Shown here one piece after another: positions 42,959 to 52,243 of a stretch of 64,000 bases of DNA. Origin of the DNA: CAZMVY01 sp964653435 (GTDB lineage Bacteria; Planctomycetota; Phycisphaerae; UBA1845; PWPN01); assembly GCA_964653435.1 (NCBI GenBank), contig CAZZFA010000003.1, positions 1-64,000 on the forward strand, in the 5' to 3' direction. The notes under the pieces were generated by a model. The model was given only the letters and a program-made list of their open reading frames with translations. It searched no databases and had not been told where the DNA came from. Both the position numbers and the translations under genes were made by a program. The stretch's first letter is position 1; each line of letters starts with the position of its first letter.

Positions 42959-45019
42959 GTGCAAAGAGGATTCTCTCGCGGACGACGGATCGGTCCCTGG
43001 GGGCCGGCTTTGCTGGCCTGTCTCGTCCTGGCCCGCGGAGGTCTCGCCGAGGAGCCGTCGGCCGGAACTGCGGCGAAACACGGCACGTCGGCGGCGGGCC
43101 ACGACCTTCGCAGGACGGGGCCGGCGCCGATGCAGATTTCCTACGAACGCTACCTCGACCAGGTCCTCGGCGGCTGGATCGGCAAGTCCGTCGGGGGCGC
43201 GGTCGGTGCGCGGTTCGAAGGCTACAAGGGCTGGGTCGAAGTCAGCCCCGACAAGATGTTTCCCGAGAAGCTGCCGCCGAACGACGACCTCGACTTGCAG
43301 GTCGTCTGGCTCAAGGTGCTCGAGGAGAAGGGTGCCGGCACAAGGGCGGACGATCTCGCCGCGGCGTGGCTCGAGGGCTGCTGGTATCCGTTCAACGAGT
43401 ACGGCATCTTCCGTCGCAACTGGCGGCTGGGCATTCATCCGCCGACCTCCGGCCGCTTCACGAACCAGTTCTGGGAGAGCGGTATGGGCTGCCCGATCCG
43501 CTCGGAAATCTGGGGCTATGTCTTTCCCGGCGCCCCCGATCTTGCCGCCCGCTACGCGGCCATGGACGGCTCGCTCGATCACACCGCCCAGTCCGTCGGC
43601 GCCGAACAGATGTTCGCTGCGATGGAGTCGATGGCCTTCTTCGTCCCCGACGTGCGTACGCTCGCCCGCATGTTCATGCACTACCTCCCGGAGAATACGC
43701 CTATCGCCCGTATGACCCGCATGGCGTTCCAGTGCCATGAGGAGGGTCTTTCGCTGCGTGACGCCCGCGACCGCATCATGGTCACGGCGGGCTTCCCCGA
43801 GGCGTGCGACGCGCAGGCGAACGTCCCGTTCACGTTTCTCGGCCTGCTGTACGGCGGAGGCGATCTGCAGAAGACGATCCTCGCCGCGCTTTCGTGCGGC
43901 TACGACACGGACTGCACCGCCGCGACCTCGGGCGCGATCATCGGCCAGATTCTCGGCGCGAGCCGCATTCCGGCCGCGATCCGGCAGCGCATCGGCGATG
44001 AGCTTGTCATGGGTATCGAGTACTCGCGCAAGGAGATGACTCTTTCCGCGCTCGCCCGCGACACCGCCCGGATCGGCCTGCTCCTGGCGAAGGAGTGCGG
44101 CACCGGCGTCGCGTTCAGCGGTGCCCCGGCCGTCGCGCCGCTGCCGCCGGCGGCACGTTCGTCGGAACTGCGGATCACGACCGAGTACGCCGGCCTGCCT
44201 GCGGCCGCGCCGGGGGAGTCGGTTGGCGTCTCCGTGCATGTCGAAGGCCGGATTCCCGAAGGCGCCCGCCTGACGGTGGAGGGGCCGCCGGGCTGGACGG
44301 TCGCCCCCGCGGCCGCGCGCCTGGATGATCTCCGGCGGACGGTCCCGCTCGTTCTGAGCGCCCCGGCCGACGTTACCGAGTGGCCGATGCGGAATCTCTT
44401 CACGGTCCGCGTCGACACGACCCCGCCGGTCTCCTACACCTTCGGCGTGGCCGGCGCCGGTCTGTGGCGACTGCTCGGCGTCTACTACGATCCGTTGCCC
44501 GACGAGAAGAACCCCGTCCAGGCCTCGCGGCGGTTCAACCAGCACTTCGTCTCACTCGGGAAGGCGTACATTCCCGAGCCCGACCCGGACGTGGACAACC
44601 TCTTCAGGACGTGGTCCCGCAAGCTCGGCCGCCCGGCCGTGATCCCCTCGTATGAGCACGAGATCGACCTTTCGCGCCTCATCGGCCTGCGCGGCCCGTA
44701 TTGCGCCTACCTCGCCCGGACGATCATCTCGCCCGACGACCGGCCCGTCTTCATCGTGGTCGGCAACAACGACGGCTATCGGCTGTACCTCAACGGCCAG
44801 AAGGTCGGCGAGAGGGACGAGAGCACCTGGTGGGCCCCGTTCAATAACGCACATCGCGTCAGACTGCGTGCCGGGGCCAATCAGCTCCTCGTGAAGCTCC
44901 TCAAACGCGGCGACGAGCTGAAGTTCACGCTTGGCATCCGTGAAGACAGGAACCGCCGCCACCCCGGCAGCTTCAACTGCGAGGACTGGGCCGTAGACCT
45001 CGCGGACGCCGTCCCGTGA
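42959..45019 (+). CDS. Secreted ADP-ribosylglycohydrolase-family protein with C-terminal domains
   Basis: A GTG start at 42959 has GGAGG eight bases upstream; 686 residues. A signal peptide (about 10-30) leads into an ADP-ribosylglycohydrolase fold (about 55-385): LGGWIGKSVGGAVGARFEG, PNDDLDLQVVWLKVLE with metal-binding aspartates, and GYDTDCTAATSGAIIGQILGA, the second metal-binding site. About 300 residues follow: a beta-sandwich with GPPGWTVAP, and a carbohydrate-binding-like part with FIVVGNNDGYRLYLNGQKVGE. Export of this fold is odd for a classical ADP-ribose hydrolase. Planctomycetes carry many such secreted forms, and their substrates are unknown to me; a glycan is possible. Confidence 0.85.
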   Translation: MQRGFSRGRRIGPWGPALLACLVLARGGLAEEPSAGTAAKHGTSAAGHDLRRTGPAPMQISYERYLDQVLGGWIGKSVGGAVGARFEGYKGWVEVSPDKMFPEKLPPNDDLDLQVVWLKVLEEKGAGTRADDLAAAWLEGCWYPFNEYGIFRRNWRLGIHPPTSGRFTNQFWESGMGCPIRSEIWGYVFPGAPDLAARYAAMDGSLDHTAQSVGAEQMFAAMESMAFFVPDVRTLARMFMHYLPENTPIARMTRMAFQCHEEGLSLRDARDRIMVTAGFPEACDAQANVPFTFLGLLYGGGDLQKTILAALSCGYDTDCTAATSGAIIGQILGASRIPAAIRQRIGDELVMGIEYSRKEMTLSALARDTARIGLLLAKECGTGVAFSGAPAVAPLPPAARSSELRITTEYAGLPAAAPGESVGVSVHVEGRIPEGARLTVEGPPGWTVAPAAARLDDLRRTVPLVLSAPADVTEWPMRNLFTVRVDTTPPVSYTFGVAGAGLWRLLGVYYDPLPDEKNPVQASRRFNQHFVSLGKAYIPEPDPDVDNLFRTWSRKLGRPAVIPSYEHEIDLSRLIGLRGPYCAYLARTIISPDDRPVFIVVGNNDGYRLYLNGQKVGERDESTWWAPFNNAHRVRLRAGANQLLVKLLKRGDELKFTLGIREDRNRRHPGSFNCEDWAVDLADAVP

Positions 45020-45031
45020 CTCAACGACCGG

Positions 45032-46027
45032 TCATCGCTTTGTCGCACGGACGATCGAGTCCATCCCCTCGCCGCGCCGCAGCAAGGTCGCCTCGCCGAA
45101 TCCGCTCGCCTCAAGGTCCTCGCGCAGCTCGTTGAACGTGTACGTCCCCCCGAGCGGCGTGGACACGAGCATGTTGATCGCGAACAGCGCCCCGACGGCC
45201 GGATGCACGTGCGAGTCGTCCATCACGATGTCGCGGATCAGCACCGTCCCGCCCGGCGTCAGTGCCGCCCGGACTTTCGCGAAGAGTTCGCGGTTCTGCT
45301 CGCGTGAGTTCTGATGCACGATCGCGCTGATCCAGGCCAGGTCGCACCCGCCCGGCAGCGGGTCCGCGTAGAAATCGCCCGGCACCAGCGTGACCCGGTC
45401 GGCCAGGGCTGCCTCCGTCAGCCGCCGGCGCGCCATCGGGATCACCCCGGGCAGGTCGAACAGTGTCGCTTTCGCCTGCGGCGCCGCCCGCAGAAACGCT
45501 ATCGTCCACGTCCCCGATGCCCCGCCGATATCCAGCAACCGGTCGAATCGCAGCGGCTGCAGCGCCTCGATCACCTTTTCCACGAGCGGCCCGGACACGT
45601 TGTGCATCGCGCCGATGAACGCGGCCTCGTCCGCCGCCTCGCCCCGGATGCTCGCCGTCCGCTCGGCCGGCTTGCCGGTCTGCACCACCTGCGGCAACTG
45701 CACCCATCGGCGCAGGCAATTGGCCTGATGACGTGCCATGTTCACGACGCTGTGCGCTCCGGCATCCGTGAGCAGGTCCGCCACCTCCGGCGGAACGCTG
45801 TAGCGGCCGGCCTGTTTGTTGAGCAGTTCCATCGCCGTCAGGGCGTCAAGCAGCACGGTAGTCGCCCGCGGGTCCGTTCGCATCGCCTCGGCCGTCGCGC
45901 CGGCCGTCAGGGGTCCGGCACGCAGCACCCCGAACACATCGAGGTCTACCGCCGCCGCCAGAACGCAAGCCGGCTGAAAGCCCCTGGCCATTTCAAGCAC
46001 GTCTTCTGCAGTCCAGGATCGATTCAT
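45032..46027 (-). CDS. SAM-dependent O-methyltransferase (Methyltransf_2 type)
   Basis: The protein has 331 residues. The N-terminal dimerisation/winged-helix domain (about 10-100) contains LDALTAMELLNKQAGRYSVPP. The Rossmann domain (about 155-310) has LLDIGGASGTWTIAFL as the SAM-binding motif, TLFDLPGVIPMA, and RVTLVPGDFY. Later come AIVHQNSREQNRELF and GGTVLIRDIVMDD. This is the fold of small-molecule O-methyltransferases such as those of pigment or antibiotic pathways. No biosynthetic cluster is around it, so the substrate is open. Confidence 0.85.
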   Translation of the reverse strand: MNRSWTAEDVLEMARGFQPACVLAAAVDLDVFGVLRAGPLTAGATAEAMRTDPRATTVLLDALTAMELLNKQAGRYSVPPEVADLLTDAGAHSVVNMARHQANCLRRWVQLPQVVQTGKPAERTASIRGEAADEAAFIGAMHNVSGPLVEKVIEALQPLRFDRLLDIGGASGTWTIAFLRAAPQAKATLFDLPGVIPMARRRLTEAALADRVTLVPGDFYADPLPGGCDLAWISAIVHQNSREQNRELFAKVRAALTPGGTVLIRDIVMDDSHVHPAVGALFAINMLVSTPLGGTYTFNELREDLEASGFGEATLLRRGEGMDSIVRATKR

Positions 46028-46198
46028 GAGTCAACCATCCGGCTTGTTCCGCCACCGGTTTTGTCGGTAGGCCGGTTACGCGTCTCGGCAGGCGGACTTG
46101 CGGCCCGGCTCCCGGCGGGCGCGACGCCACCCCCATCCCCGCCGCCGCCCGACGACCGGAACACGCCGAACGAACAGCGAGCGACGGACCGCTGACAA

Positions 46199-47551
46199 TT
46201 ACTCCAGCCTCCACGGCGGCCGATATTCGTAGGAGAGCAGGTCGTTTGCCTTCTCGTCGTTGGTGACCCGCTCCGCCTTCGCATCCCATTCGATTCGCCG
46301 CTTTCGATCATAGGCCACGTTGCCCAGCAGGGTCGCGCTGGTGGAACGATGCCCGGTCTCGATGGGGCAGGCGCACTCCTTGCGGCTCTTGATGCAGTCC
46401 AGGAAGTTTCGCGCATGATCGGCCTCCGTCACGCGGCCGCGGCCCTGCCGCGCGGTGGCCGCCTCCTTCGTCGGTGCGTAGGCTTCCCGGTTCTCCACCC
46501 GCCGCAGCGGATCATTGCCGGGGATCGGGATCGTGTGGTGGCGCTCGGGCACGAGCTCATACGAGCCTCCCGAGATGTAAAGCGTTCCGTCGGTTCCCCG
46601 GAACTCGACGGCGTCGCCGCGTGCGTTGCCCGGCGCCGCGTTCGCGTTGACCTGCGTGAACTCCACCAGCGTGCCGCCGGGGTATTCCCAGACGACCTTG
46701 AGGGTGTCGGGGATCTCCCGATCGTCTTTCATCACGTATTTGCCGCCCATGGCGGTCACGGCGAGGGGCGCGTCCTGGCCGATCGCCCACTGGATCATGT
46801 CGAGGTAGTGCGTGCCCATGTTCGTGAGCTGCCCGCCGGAATAGCTGCGGAACCAGCGGAACTTGTACAGGCAGCGGTTCGGGTTGTACGGGACCTTCGG
46901 CGCCGGTCCCAGCCACAGGTCCCAGTCCAGCTCCTTCGGCGGGTCGCAGTCGGGCGGATTGCCGATGCCGTGCGGATATTCGTTCACGATGTGGTAGCAC
47001 TGGGCGAGCGTCACGTGCCCGATCGCGCCCGAGCGGATCAGCTCGATCGCCTCCTGGATGAACTTGGCCGACCGCCGCTGGATGCCGACCTGGACCACGC
47101 GCTTCGTGCGCGCCGCCGCCTCGACCATGCGACGTCCTTCGCGGATGACAAGCGACAGCGGCTTCTCCACATATACGTCCTTGCCCGCGTTGCAGGCGTC
47201 GACGCACTGCAGCGCGTGCCAGTGGTCGGGTGTCGCGATGATGACGGCGTCGATGTCCTTGCGTTCGAGCATCTTGCGGTAGTCGCGGTACGTGTCGGGC
47301 TTGCCGTCCAGCCCGGCCCTGGCGGCCGCCAGATACGGCTCGAACACGTCGCACAGCGCGACGATTTCCGCGTCTTTGTGTACCTTGAACCCGGCGATCA
47401 CCTGATCTCCGCGATTGCCCGTTCCGATGACGCCGATCCGAATTCGCTCGTTCGCGCCGAGCGCGCCCAACGTCGCCGTCCGTGTAACCAGCCCCGCGCC
47501 GACCGCCGCGGCGCCGAGTGTGAACTGCCTTCGGGTAATGGTCTGTGACAT
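46199..47551 (-). CDS. Gfo/Idh/MocA-family oxidoreductase, Tat-exported
   Basis: The ATG at 47551 follows GGAGG; 450 residues. The N-terminus TRRQFTLGAAAVGAG is a twin-arginine signal, so the folded enzyme is exported with its cofactor. The NAD(P)-binding domain begins IRIGVIGTGNRGDQVI (about 35-50). The catalytic-lysine motif is YVEKPLSL (about 120), and the second domain includes WDLWLGPAPKVPYNP and GGQLTNMGTHYLDMIQW. Planctomycetes have many such enzymes for sugar or cyclitol oxidation. It is divergent from the aldo/keto reductase gene. Confidence 0.92.
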   Translation of the reverse strand: MSQTITRRQFTLGAAAVGAGLVTRTATLGALGANERIRIGVIGTGNRGDQVIAGFKVHKDAEIVALCDVFEPYLAAARAGLDGKPDTYRDYRKMLERKDIDAVIIATPDHWHALQCVDACNAGKDVYVEKPLSLVIREGRRMVEAAARTKRVVQVGIQRRSAKFIQEAIELIRSGAIGHVTLAQCYHIVNEYPHGIGNPPDCDPPKELDWDLWLGPAPKVPYNPNRCLYKFRWFRSYSGGQLTNMGTHYLDMIQWAIGQDAPLAVTAMGGKYVMKDDREIPDTLKVVWEYPGGTLVEFTQVNANAAPGNARGDAVEFRGTDGTLYISGGSYELVPERHHTIPIPGNDPLRRVENREAYAPTKEAATARQGRGRVTEADHARNFLDCIKSRKECACPIETGHRSTSATLLGNVAYDRKRRIEWDAKAERVTNDEKANDLLSYEYRPPWRLE

Positions 47552-47748
47552 CTCCGTGTTCCTCCGTTGCCGACGAATGCGTTTTCGGCGAGCGGGTTGT
47601 TCCGCCCGGGGCGGGCGCCCTCGCACAACTGCCCGGCCGAAAACGGCATAAGCACCCCTTGTAATCGCAAGCGCGGGTCGTTGTCCACCCACGCCGGCGC
47701 CCGGAGCGCTCTCTTGACGGAACGGGAATCTGCCGGTGTCATGCGGCC

Positions 47749-48891
47749 ATGCAGTATCGTCGTTTCGGCAGGACGGGGCTCCGCACGTCGGTCTTCACGC
47801 TCGGTCTGATGCGCTACATGTCCGACGACCGCGACCGCAGCGCCGAGGTCGTTCACCGCGCGGTCTCGCTCGGTATCAATCACCTGGAGACGGCGCACGC
47901 CTACGGCACGAGCGAGGAACTCCTCGGCTACGCCCTCCGGGGCCTCGACCGGAGCCGACTGATCCTCACCACGAAGGGCGCTCCCCGGAAGACCTACGAT
48001 GAATTCATGCGGTCCTTCGACGAGTCCCTGGCGAAGCTCGGCGTGGATTACCTCGACAACTTCGACATCCACGGGATCAACAACGCCGAAAAACTCCGCC
48101 TTGCCGTCGACGAGAAGCACACATGGCGAGCCGTCCGCCGGCTGATGGACGCCGGCACGATCCGCCACATCGGGTTCTCCACGCACGGCGAGCTTGACGT
48201 GATCCTCGATGCGATCAACACGCGGCTGTTCGAATCGGTCAATCTCCATTACTACTGGTTCTTCCAGCGCAACGCCCCGGCCGTGCAGCGCGCCGCGGAA
48301 CTGGACATGGGCGTCTTCATCATCTCGCCCAACGAGAAAGGCGGCATGCTCTTCCGGCCGAGCGAGACGCTCGTCGAGCTCTCGCGGCCGTTTCACCCGA
48401 TGAACCTTGCTCAGCGCTGGCTGCTCGCGCAGCCGGAGGTCCACACCCTTTCGCTCGGCGCTGCGGTCCCGTCGGATCTGGATCAGCACCTGCTCGTGGC
48501 CGATCAGGTCGGTCCGCTGACGGCGGCGGAACGCGAGGCCCTGGATCGGTGGTCCCGACGGTTTCAGGAGGTCCTGCAGGTTCCGGCGGTTCCGAGGAAC
48601 GAATACTGCACCGTCTGCCACCGGTGCCTGCCGTGTCCGCAGCGGGTGAACATCCCGGAGGTGCTGCGGCTGCGAAACGTGGCGCGGGCGTTCGACATGA
48701 AGGAGTACGCGGCGTTCCGCTACAACCTGCTCGACGGCGGCGACGACTGGTTCCACGGCCATCCGGGCGACCGCTGCACGGAGTGCGGCGAGTGCCTGCC
48801 GAGATGCCCGGAACGGCTGGAGATTCCGCGGCTGCTCTTCGATGCGCACGACCTGCTGAAGGCCAGGCCCGGGCGGCGGCTGTGGGGCTGA
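47749..48891 (+). CDS. Aldo/keto reductase with C-terminal ferredoxin-type cysteine clusters
   Basis: The protein has 380 residues. The AKR barrel (about 1-275) shows RRFGRTGLRTSVFTLG, ETAHAYGTSEELLGYAL with the catalytic tyrosine, the catalytic lysine in TTKGAP, and HIGFSTHG. The C-terminus (about 285-365) adds CTVCHRCLPCPQRVN and CTECGECLPRCPERL, two Cys-rich motifs like the 4Fe-4S binding segments of AKR-ferredoxin fusions. The enzyme would pass electrons between NAD(P)H, a carbonyl substrate and an iron-sulfur centre. Confidence 0.9.
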   Translation: MQYRRFGRTGLRTSVFTLGLMRYMSDDRDRSAEVVHRAVSLGINHLETAHAYGTSEELLGYALRGLDRSRLILTTKGAPRKTYDEFMRSFDESLAKLGVDYLDNFDIHGINNAEKLRLAVDEKHTWRAVRRLMDAGTIRHIGFSTHGELDVILDAINTRLFESVNLHYYWFFQRNAPAVQRAAELDMGVFIISPNEKGGMLFRPSETLVELSRPFHPMNLAQRWLLAQPEVHTLSLGAAVPSDLDQHLLVADQVGPLTAAEREALDRWSRRFQEVLQVPAVPRNEYCTVCHRCLPCPQRVNIPEVLRLRNVARAFDMKEYAAFRYNLLDGGDDWFHGHPGDRCTECGECLPRCPERLEIPRLLFDAHDLLKARPGRRLWG

Positions 48892-48935
48892 GCGGCGCCG
48901 ACGACGAGCGACAATCGGTGCGCAGGCGGCACCCG

Positions 48936-49676
48936 ATGGATACCGACAGCGAACGACCTGGGCCGACTCGCGGGTGGTTCATCACCGGCACGGACTACGG
49001 CGTCGGCAAGACGGTGATCGGCGGCGCGATCGCATGGCTGCTGCGCGAGGCGGGCCGGCGCGCGGGAGTGTTCAAGCCGATCGCGGTCGCCTGCCGTCGC
49101 GATGTCCGGCTGGGGCTGGTCAGCAGCGACGCGGAGTTTCTCGCCCACTGTGCCGATTCGCCGGACGACCTCGCAACGATCAACCCGGTTCGGTTTTCGC
49201 AGGAACTCGACCCGATGGTCGCGGCGGAGCGCCTGCGTCGGCCGATCGACTTCGATGCGATCCGCGGATCGTTCGAGCGCATCGCTTCGCACAGCGACGC
49301 GATGGTCGTCGAAGGCGTCGGCGGCCTGCTCACACCGCTGGACCGCAAGACGGCCGTCGCCGAGCTGGCGGTCGAGTTCGGCCTGCCGCTGGTCGTGGTC
49401 GCGCGGGCGGGGCTGGGGGCGATCGGCCAGGTGATGCTGACGGTGGAGGCGGCGCGGTCGCGCGGCCTGACTGTTGACGCGGTCGTGCTCAACCACTACG
49501 AGTCGATGCAGCCCACGCTGGCCGAGGAACTCAATCCCGAAGCGATTGCGCGGCTCGCCCGCGTGCCGATGCCGATCGTCGTGCCGTTTGATGAGCACGT
49601 GGACCCGGCGCGGGGCGTGATGCCCGGATCGATCCTGTTTCCGCTTCGATCGTTCGTCCGCCGTGCCCTGTTGTGA
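48936..49676 (+). CDS. bioD: Dethiobiotin synthetase-like protein
   Basis: The ATG at 48936 gives 246 residues. The P-loop FITGTDYGVGKTVIGGAI (about 15-32) and the following KPIA, then VVEGVGGLLTP with the magnesium-binding residues, match BioD, which closes the ureido ring of biotin from DAPA, CO2 and ATP. Differences such as the length and VVLNHYES make a related AAA_26 function possible. No other biotin gene is near, so its pathway role cannot be confirmed from context. Confidence 0.8.
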   Translation: MDTDSERPGPTRGWFITGTDYGVGKTVIGGAIAWLLREAGRRAGVFKPIAVACRRDVRLGLVSSDAEFLAHCADSPDDLATINPVRFSQELDPMVAAERLRRPIDFDAIRGSFERIASHSDAMVVEGVGGLLTPLDRKTAVAELAVEFGLPLVVVARAGLGAIGQVMLTVEAARSRGLTVDAVVLNHYESMQPTLAEELNPEAIARLARVPMPIVVPFDEHVDPARGVMPGSILFPLRSFVRRALL

Positions 49677-49868
49677 GCGCCGCCGTCGGATCGGCTCGCA
49701 ACGGCGCCCCCTGCCCGGCTCCTTCCGGTGTTCGGCCGAAGGATCGCCGCGCAGGGATCGTTCAAGGGGTGGATGTGTGAGAGTCCTGTGGCCGGATGCC
49801 GGACCGGGTCGCGCGGGGGGCGTTCCGTTGTGCGGGCGCGCCGCCGGTGCGACAATGCGCCGCCGATC

Positions 49869-50435
49869 ATGGACCAGGCAGCGACGGACGCAACGTTGAT
49901 GGCCCGGGTGGCCGCGGGGGACCGGGACGCATTTGCTGCGCTGATCGAGCGACACCGCGAATACGTGCACAAGCTCGCGTACCGGTTCGTCGGCCGGTGG
50001 GACGTGGCCGACGACCTCACGCAGGACACCTTTCTTCGCGTCTATCGTGCGGCGGCGACGTACGAACCGACGGCGGCGTTCTCGACATGGCTCTATCGGC
50101 TCGTGCTGAACCTGTGCCGCGACTGGCGCAAGGGGCAATCGTATCGGCAACATGCGCCGCTCAGCGATGGCTTGCCCGGGGCGGACGGGGCCGCAGATGC
50201 CGTCGAGCGGCAGGAACTGGCCGAGGCGGTCCGCCGGGCGGTCGAGGCCCTGCCGGATCATCAGCGCGAGGCCCTGATCCTGCACCGGTTTGCCGGGCTT
50301 TCGCACCGGGAGATCGCGGCGGTCATGGAGAAGTCGGAATCTGCCGTAGAGTCTTACATTACAAGGGGTTACGCGAGTCTTCGTTCGATCCTGGCCGCGC
50401 AAGGCCGCTGGCGAGGTCGATCGCAGGATGGCTGA
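49869..50435 (+). CDS. ECF sigma factor of a metal-response-like operon
   Basis: The ATG at 49869 gives 188 residues. Region 2 is LIERHREYVHKLAYRFVGRWDVADDLTQDTFLRVYRA (about 25-62) and region 4 is VEALPDHQREALILHRFAGLSHREIAAVMEKSESAVESY (about 118-160). Three genes follow tightly: a zinc-finger anti-sigma, an LTxxQ periplasmic protein and a Cys/Gly-rich secreted protein. This makes it likely that the sigma factor reacts to metal or envelope stress and drives its own operon. Confidence 0.92.
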   Translation: MDQAATDATLMARVAAGDRDAFAALIERHREYVHKLAYRFVGRWDVADDLTQDTFLRVYRAAATYEPTAAFSTWLYRLVLNLCRDWRKGQSYRQHAPLSDGLPGADGAADAVERQELAEAVRRAVEALPDHQREALILHRFAGLSHREIAAVMEKSESAVESYITRGYASLRSILAAQGRWRGRSQDG

Positions 50436-50466
50436 GTCCGGGTCGTTGAATATCGGGAGACGTTTG

Positions 50467-50961
50467 ATGCAACACCTGACGGACAGTGAGGTGATTCGGC
50501 TCGTTGCGGGCGAGTTGTCGCCGGCGCAGGCCGCTGCGGCTCGCGCTCATGTGGGGTCGTGCGGGGAGTGTGCCGCCCGGGTGCGCGAGCAGGAATCGCT
50601 CTGGGCGCTGCTGGGTACGTGGGATGCGACGCGGGCAGTGCCGGACCTGACTGCCGAAGTGCTGGCGCGGCTCGAGGAAGAACCGGCGGAGCGGTCGCGG
50701 GTGCTGACGTACTTCGCCGGGTGGCGGGCGCGGTGGGCGCAGGTCGGCCGCATCGCGGCGGCGATGCTGATCGCGGCGGGTGCGGGGCATGCCGTGGGGC
50801 GATGGAAGGCTCCGCGTGGGGGGGCGGACGCGAACGTGCCCGTCGCCGTTCTCGCTGCGGACGTCGTGGAGTCGGTGGGGCTGGATGCGTTCGCGCTGGC
50901 GCCGGCGGGGCTTGGTGATCTGCTCGATGATCAGCCCGACCAGGCGGAGAGGGTACAGTGA
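50467..50961 (+). CDS. Zinc-finger anti-sigma factor (zf-HC2)
   Basis: The ATG at 50467 is preferred because of GGGAGA at seven bases; an ATG at 50428, overlapping the sigma stop, is an alternative. The product has 164 residues. ARAHVGSCGECAAR (about 27-40) is the HxxxCxxC motif that folds around zinc and holds the sigma factor. A membrane-spanning segment (IAAAMLIAAGAGHAVG) is at about 98-113, and the outer part is short. Loss of zinc or proteolysis would release the sigma factor. Confidence 0.85.
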   Translation: MQHLTDSEVIRLVAGELSPAQAAAARAHVGSCGECAARVREQESLWALLGTWDATRAVPDLTAEVLARLEEEPAERSRVLTYFAGWRARWAQVGRIAAAMLIAAGAGHAVGRWKAPRGGADANVPVAVLAADVVESVGLDAFALAPAGLGDLLDDQPDQAERVQ

Positions 50962-51548
50962 TGATTGCCAAAGCGGGCATCGGGATCGGGCTGGTTGCCC
51001 TTCTGGTCGGCGTGGGGTCGTATGTGGCGACGGTCTCACGCGCCGCGCGCACCGACACACGGCCGGCGGCGGAGTGTCCGCGGGGGCTGGCTCGCTGGCT
51101 TTCGCTGACGCCCGAGCAGCAGCGCAAGGTGGAAGCGGCCGATCCGACATTTGCCGCCGAAAGCCGCACGCTGCGCGACGAATCGGACGCGGCACGGGCG
51201 GCCTTGGCCGAGACACTGACGAGGGACTCGGCCTCGGATGCGGATGTGCTGGCGGCAACCGAGCGCGCGATCGAAGCGCACGCTCGGCTGGAGCGGCGCG
51301 TGGCCAGGTACCTGCTGAACGTGCGGACGATCCTGACGCCGGAGCAGCGGCGGAGGTTGTTCGAATTGTCGGCGGAGCAGGTTCGTCAGGGTTGCTGTCG
51401 GGGACGGGGTTTCGGCGGTCCGCCGGAAGGGCGGGGGGGACCGGACCGCGGACGGGGTCACGAGTCCGGTGCGGGCGAGCCGGGTGGCGGCCGGCGGGGC
51501 AGCCACGGGCAGGGCCCGCCATGGCGTGAGAAGGACACACGGAGATAA
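50961..51548 (+). CDS. Spy/ZraP-like periplasmic protein with LTxxQ motifs
   Basis: It starts at an ATG at 50961 (GAGAGGG seven bases before) that overlaps the end of the anti-sigma gene. Its 195 residues comprise an N-terminal membrane anchor (about 5-25) and a helical hairpin of the Spy/CpxP/ZraP family with LTPEQQRKVE (about 50-59) and LTPEQRRRLFEL (about 116-127). The remainder is a long Gly/Arg/Pro-rich tail with CC near 145. Family members act as periplasmic chaperones or metal sensors (CnrX, ZraP). It could be the sensor for the sigma/anti-sigma pair. Confidence 0.8.
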   Translation: MIAKAGIGIGLVALLVGVGSYVATVSRAARTDTRPAAECPRGLARWLSLTPEQQRKVEAADPTFAAESRTLRDESDAARAALAETLTRDSASDADVLAATERAIEAHARLERRVARYLLNVRTILTPEQRRRLFELSAEQVRQGCCRGRGFGGPPEGRGGPDRGRGHESGAGEPGGGRRGSHGQGPPWREKDTRR

Positions 51549-51550
51549 TC

Positions 51551-52177
51551 ATGAGCAGCAGAGGACTGATGATTGCGGTGGCCGGTGTGCTCGCGGCGGC
51601 CGAACTTGCCGCGGCGCAGGGCTTCGGCGGCGGGATACGCGAACGGCGGCGCGACGGGTCGTGCGTCGCCGAAGGGCAGGGCCCGCCGTGGTGCGTCATG
51701 AACGCCCCCGATGCGAAGCCCGAATCACGGCGGGATCAGGACATCGACAAGCCGCGAGACACGGGCAAGGCAGGGGAGCGCGAGCGGGTATCCCGGCCGG
51801 GGGCCGGGCCGCAGCGGCCGGGGAGTCCACGGGCCTATGAGCCGGGGATGGGCCGCGGGCAGGGGCGTTGGCCGTCAAGGCCGTTCGCTTCACCGAGAGA
51901 CGGTGGTTGGGGCCGGCGTGGCGGTCGCGGCGTATGGGCCGACCGCGGGCCGGATCGCTGGGCGCCGCACGCCCGTGGCTTCGGCCGGTGGGACGGCTGG
52001 GGCTGCGGCGGCAGGGCCTACGGGTACGGTTGGCGGGCCGAGGCAGGTCTGTGCCGGGCGGGTCGGGGCGCGGGCGCTGGCTGGCGGGCACAGGCGCGGC
52101 CGTGCTGCCCGTGCTGCGGGTACGGCGGGCCGGGGATGGGCCCCCGCGTGGGTCGTGGCTGTCGGGGCGGCTGGTAG
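51551..52177 (+). CDS. Secreted Gly/Arg-rich, Cys-containing protein
   Basis: GGAG lies just before the ATG at 51551; 208 residues. It has a signal peptide (about 1-22, ending AAAQG), then a low-complexity Gly/Arg/Pro/Trp chain. Cysteines concentrate near the end, with CCPCCGYGG at about 184-192. No fold or family is seen. Position in the operon and the cysteine cluster suggest metal binding outside the cytoplasm. Its low complexity calls for caution, but the ribosome binding site and signal peptide argue that it is expressed. Confidence 0.65.
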   Translation: MSSRGLMIAVAGVLAAAELAAAQGFGGGIRERRRDGSCVAEGQGPPWCVMNAPDAKPESRRDQDIDKPRDTGKAGERERVSRPGAGPQRPGSPRAYEPGMGRGQGRWPSRPFASPRDGGWGRRGGRGVWADRGPDRWAPHARGFGRWDGWGCGGRAYGYGWRAEAGLCRAGRGAGAGWRAQARPCCPCCGYGGPGMGPRVGRGCRGGW

Positions 52178-52243
52178 CCGAATCGGCATGCAACGGCATG
52201 CCTCAGTTGACTTCTTGGCTTCCCGGCCGTGTGGCTTGGCCGT

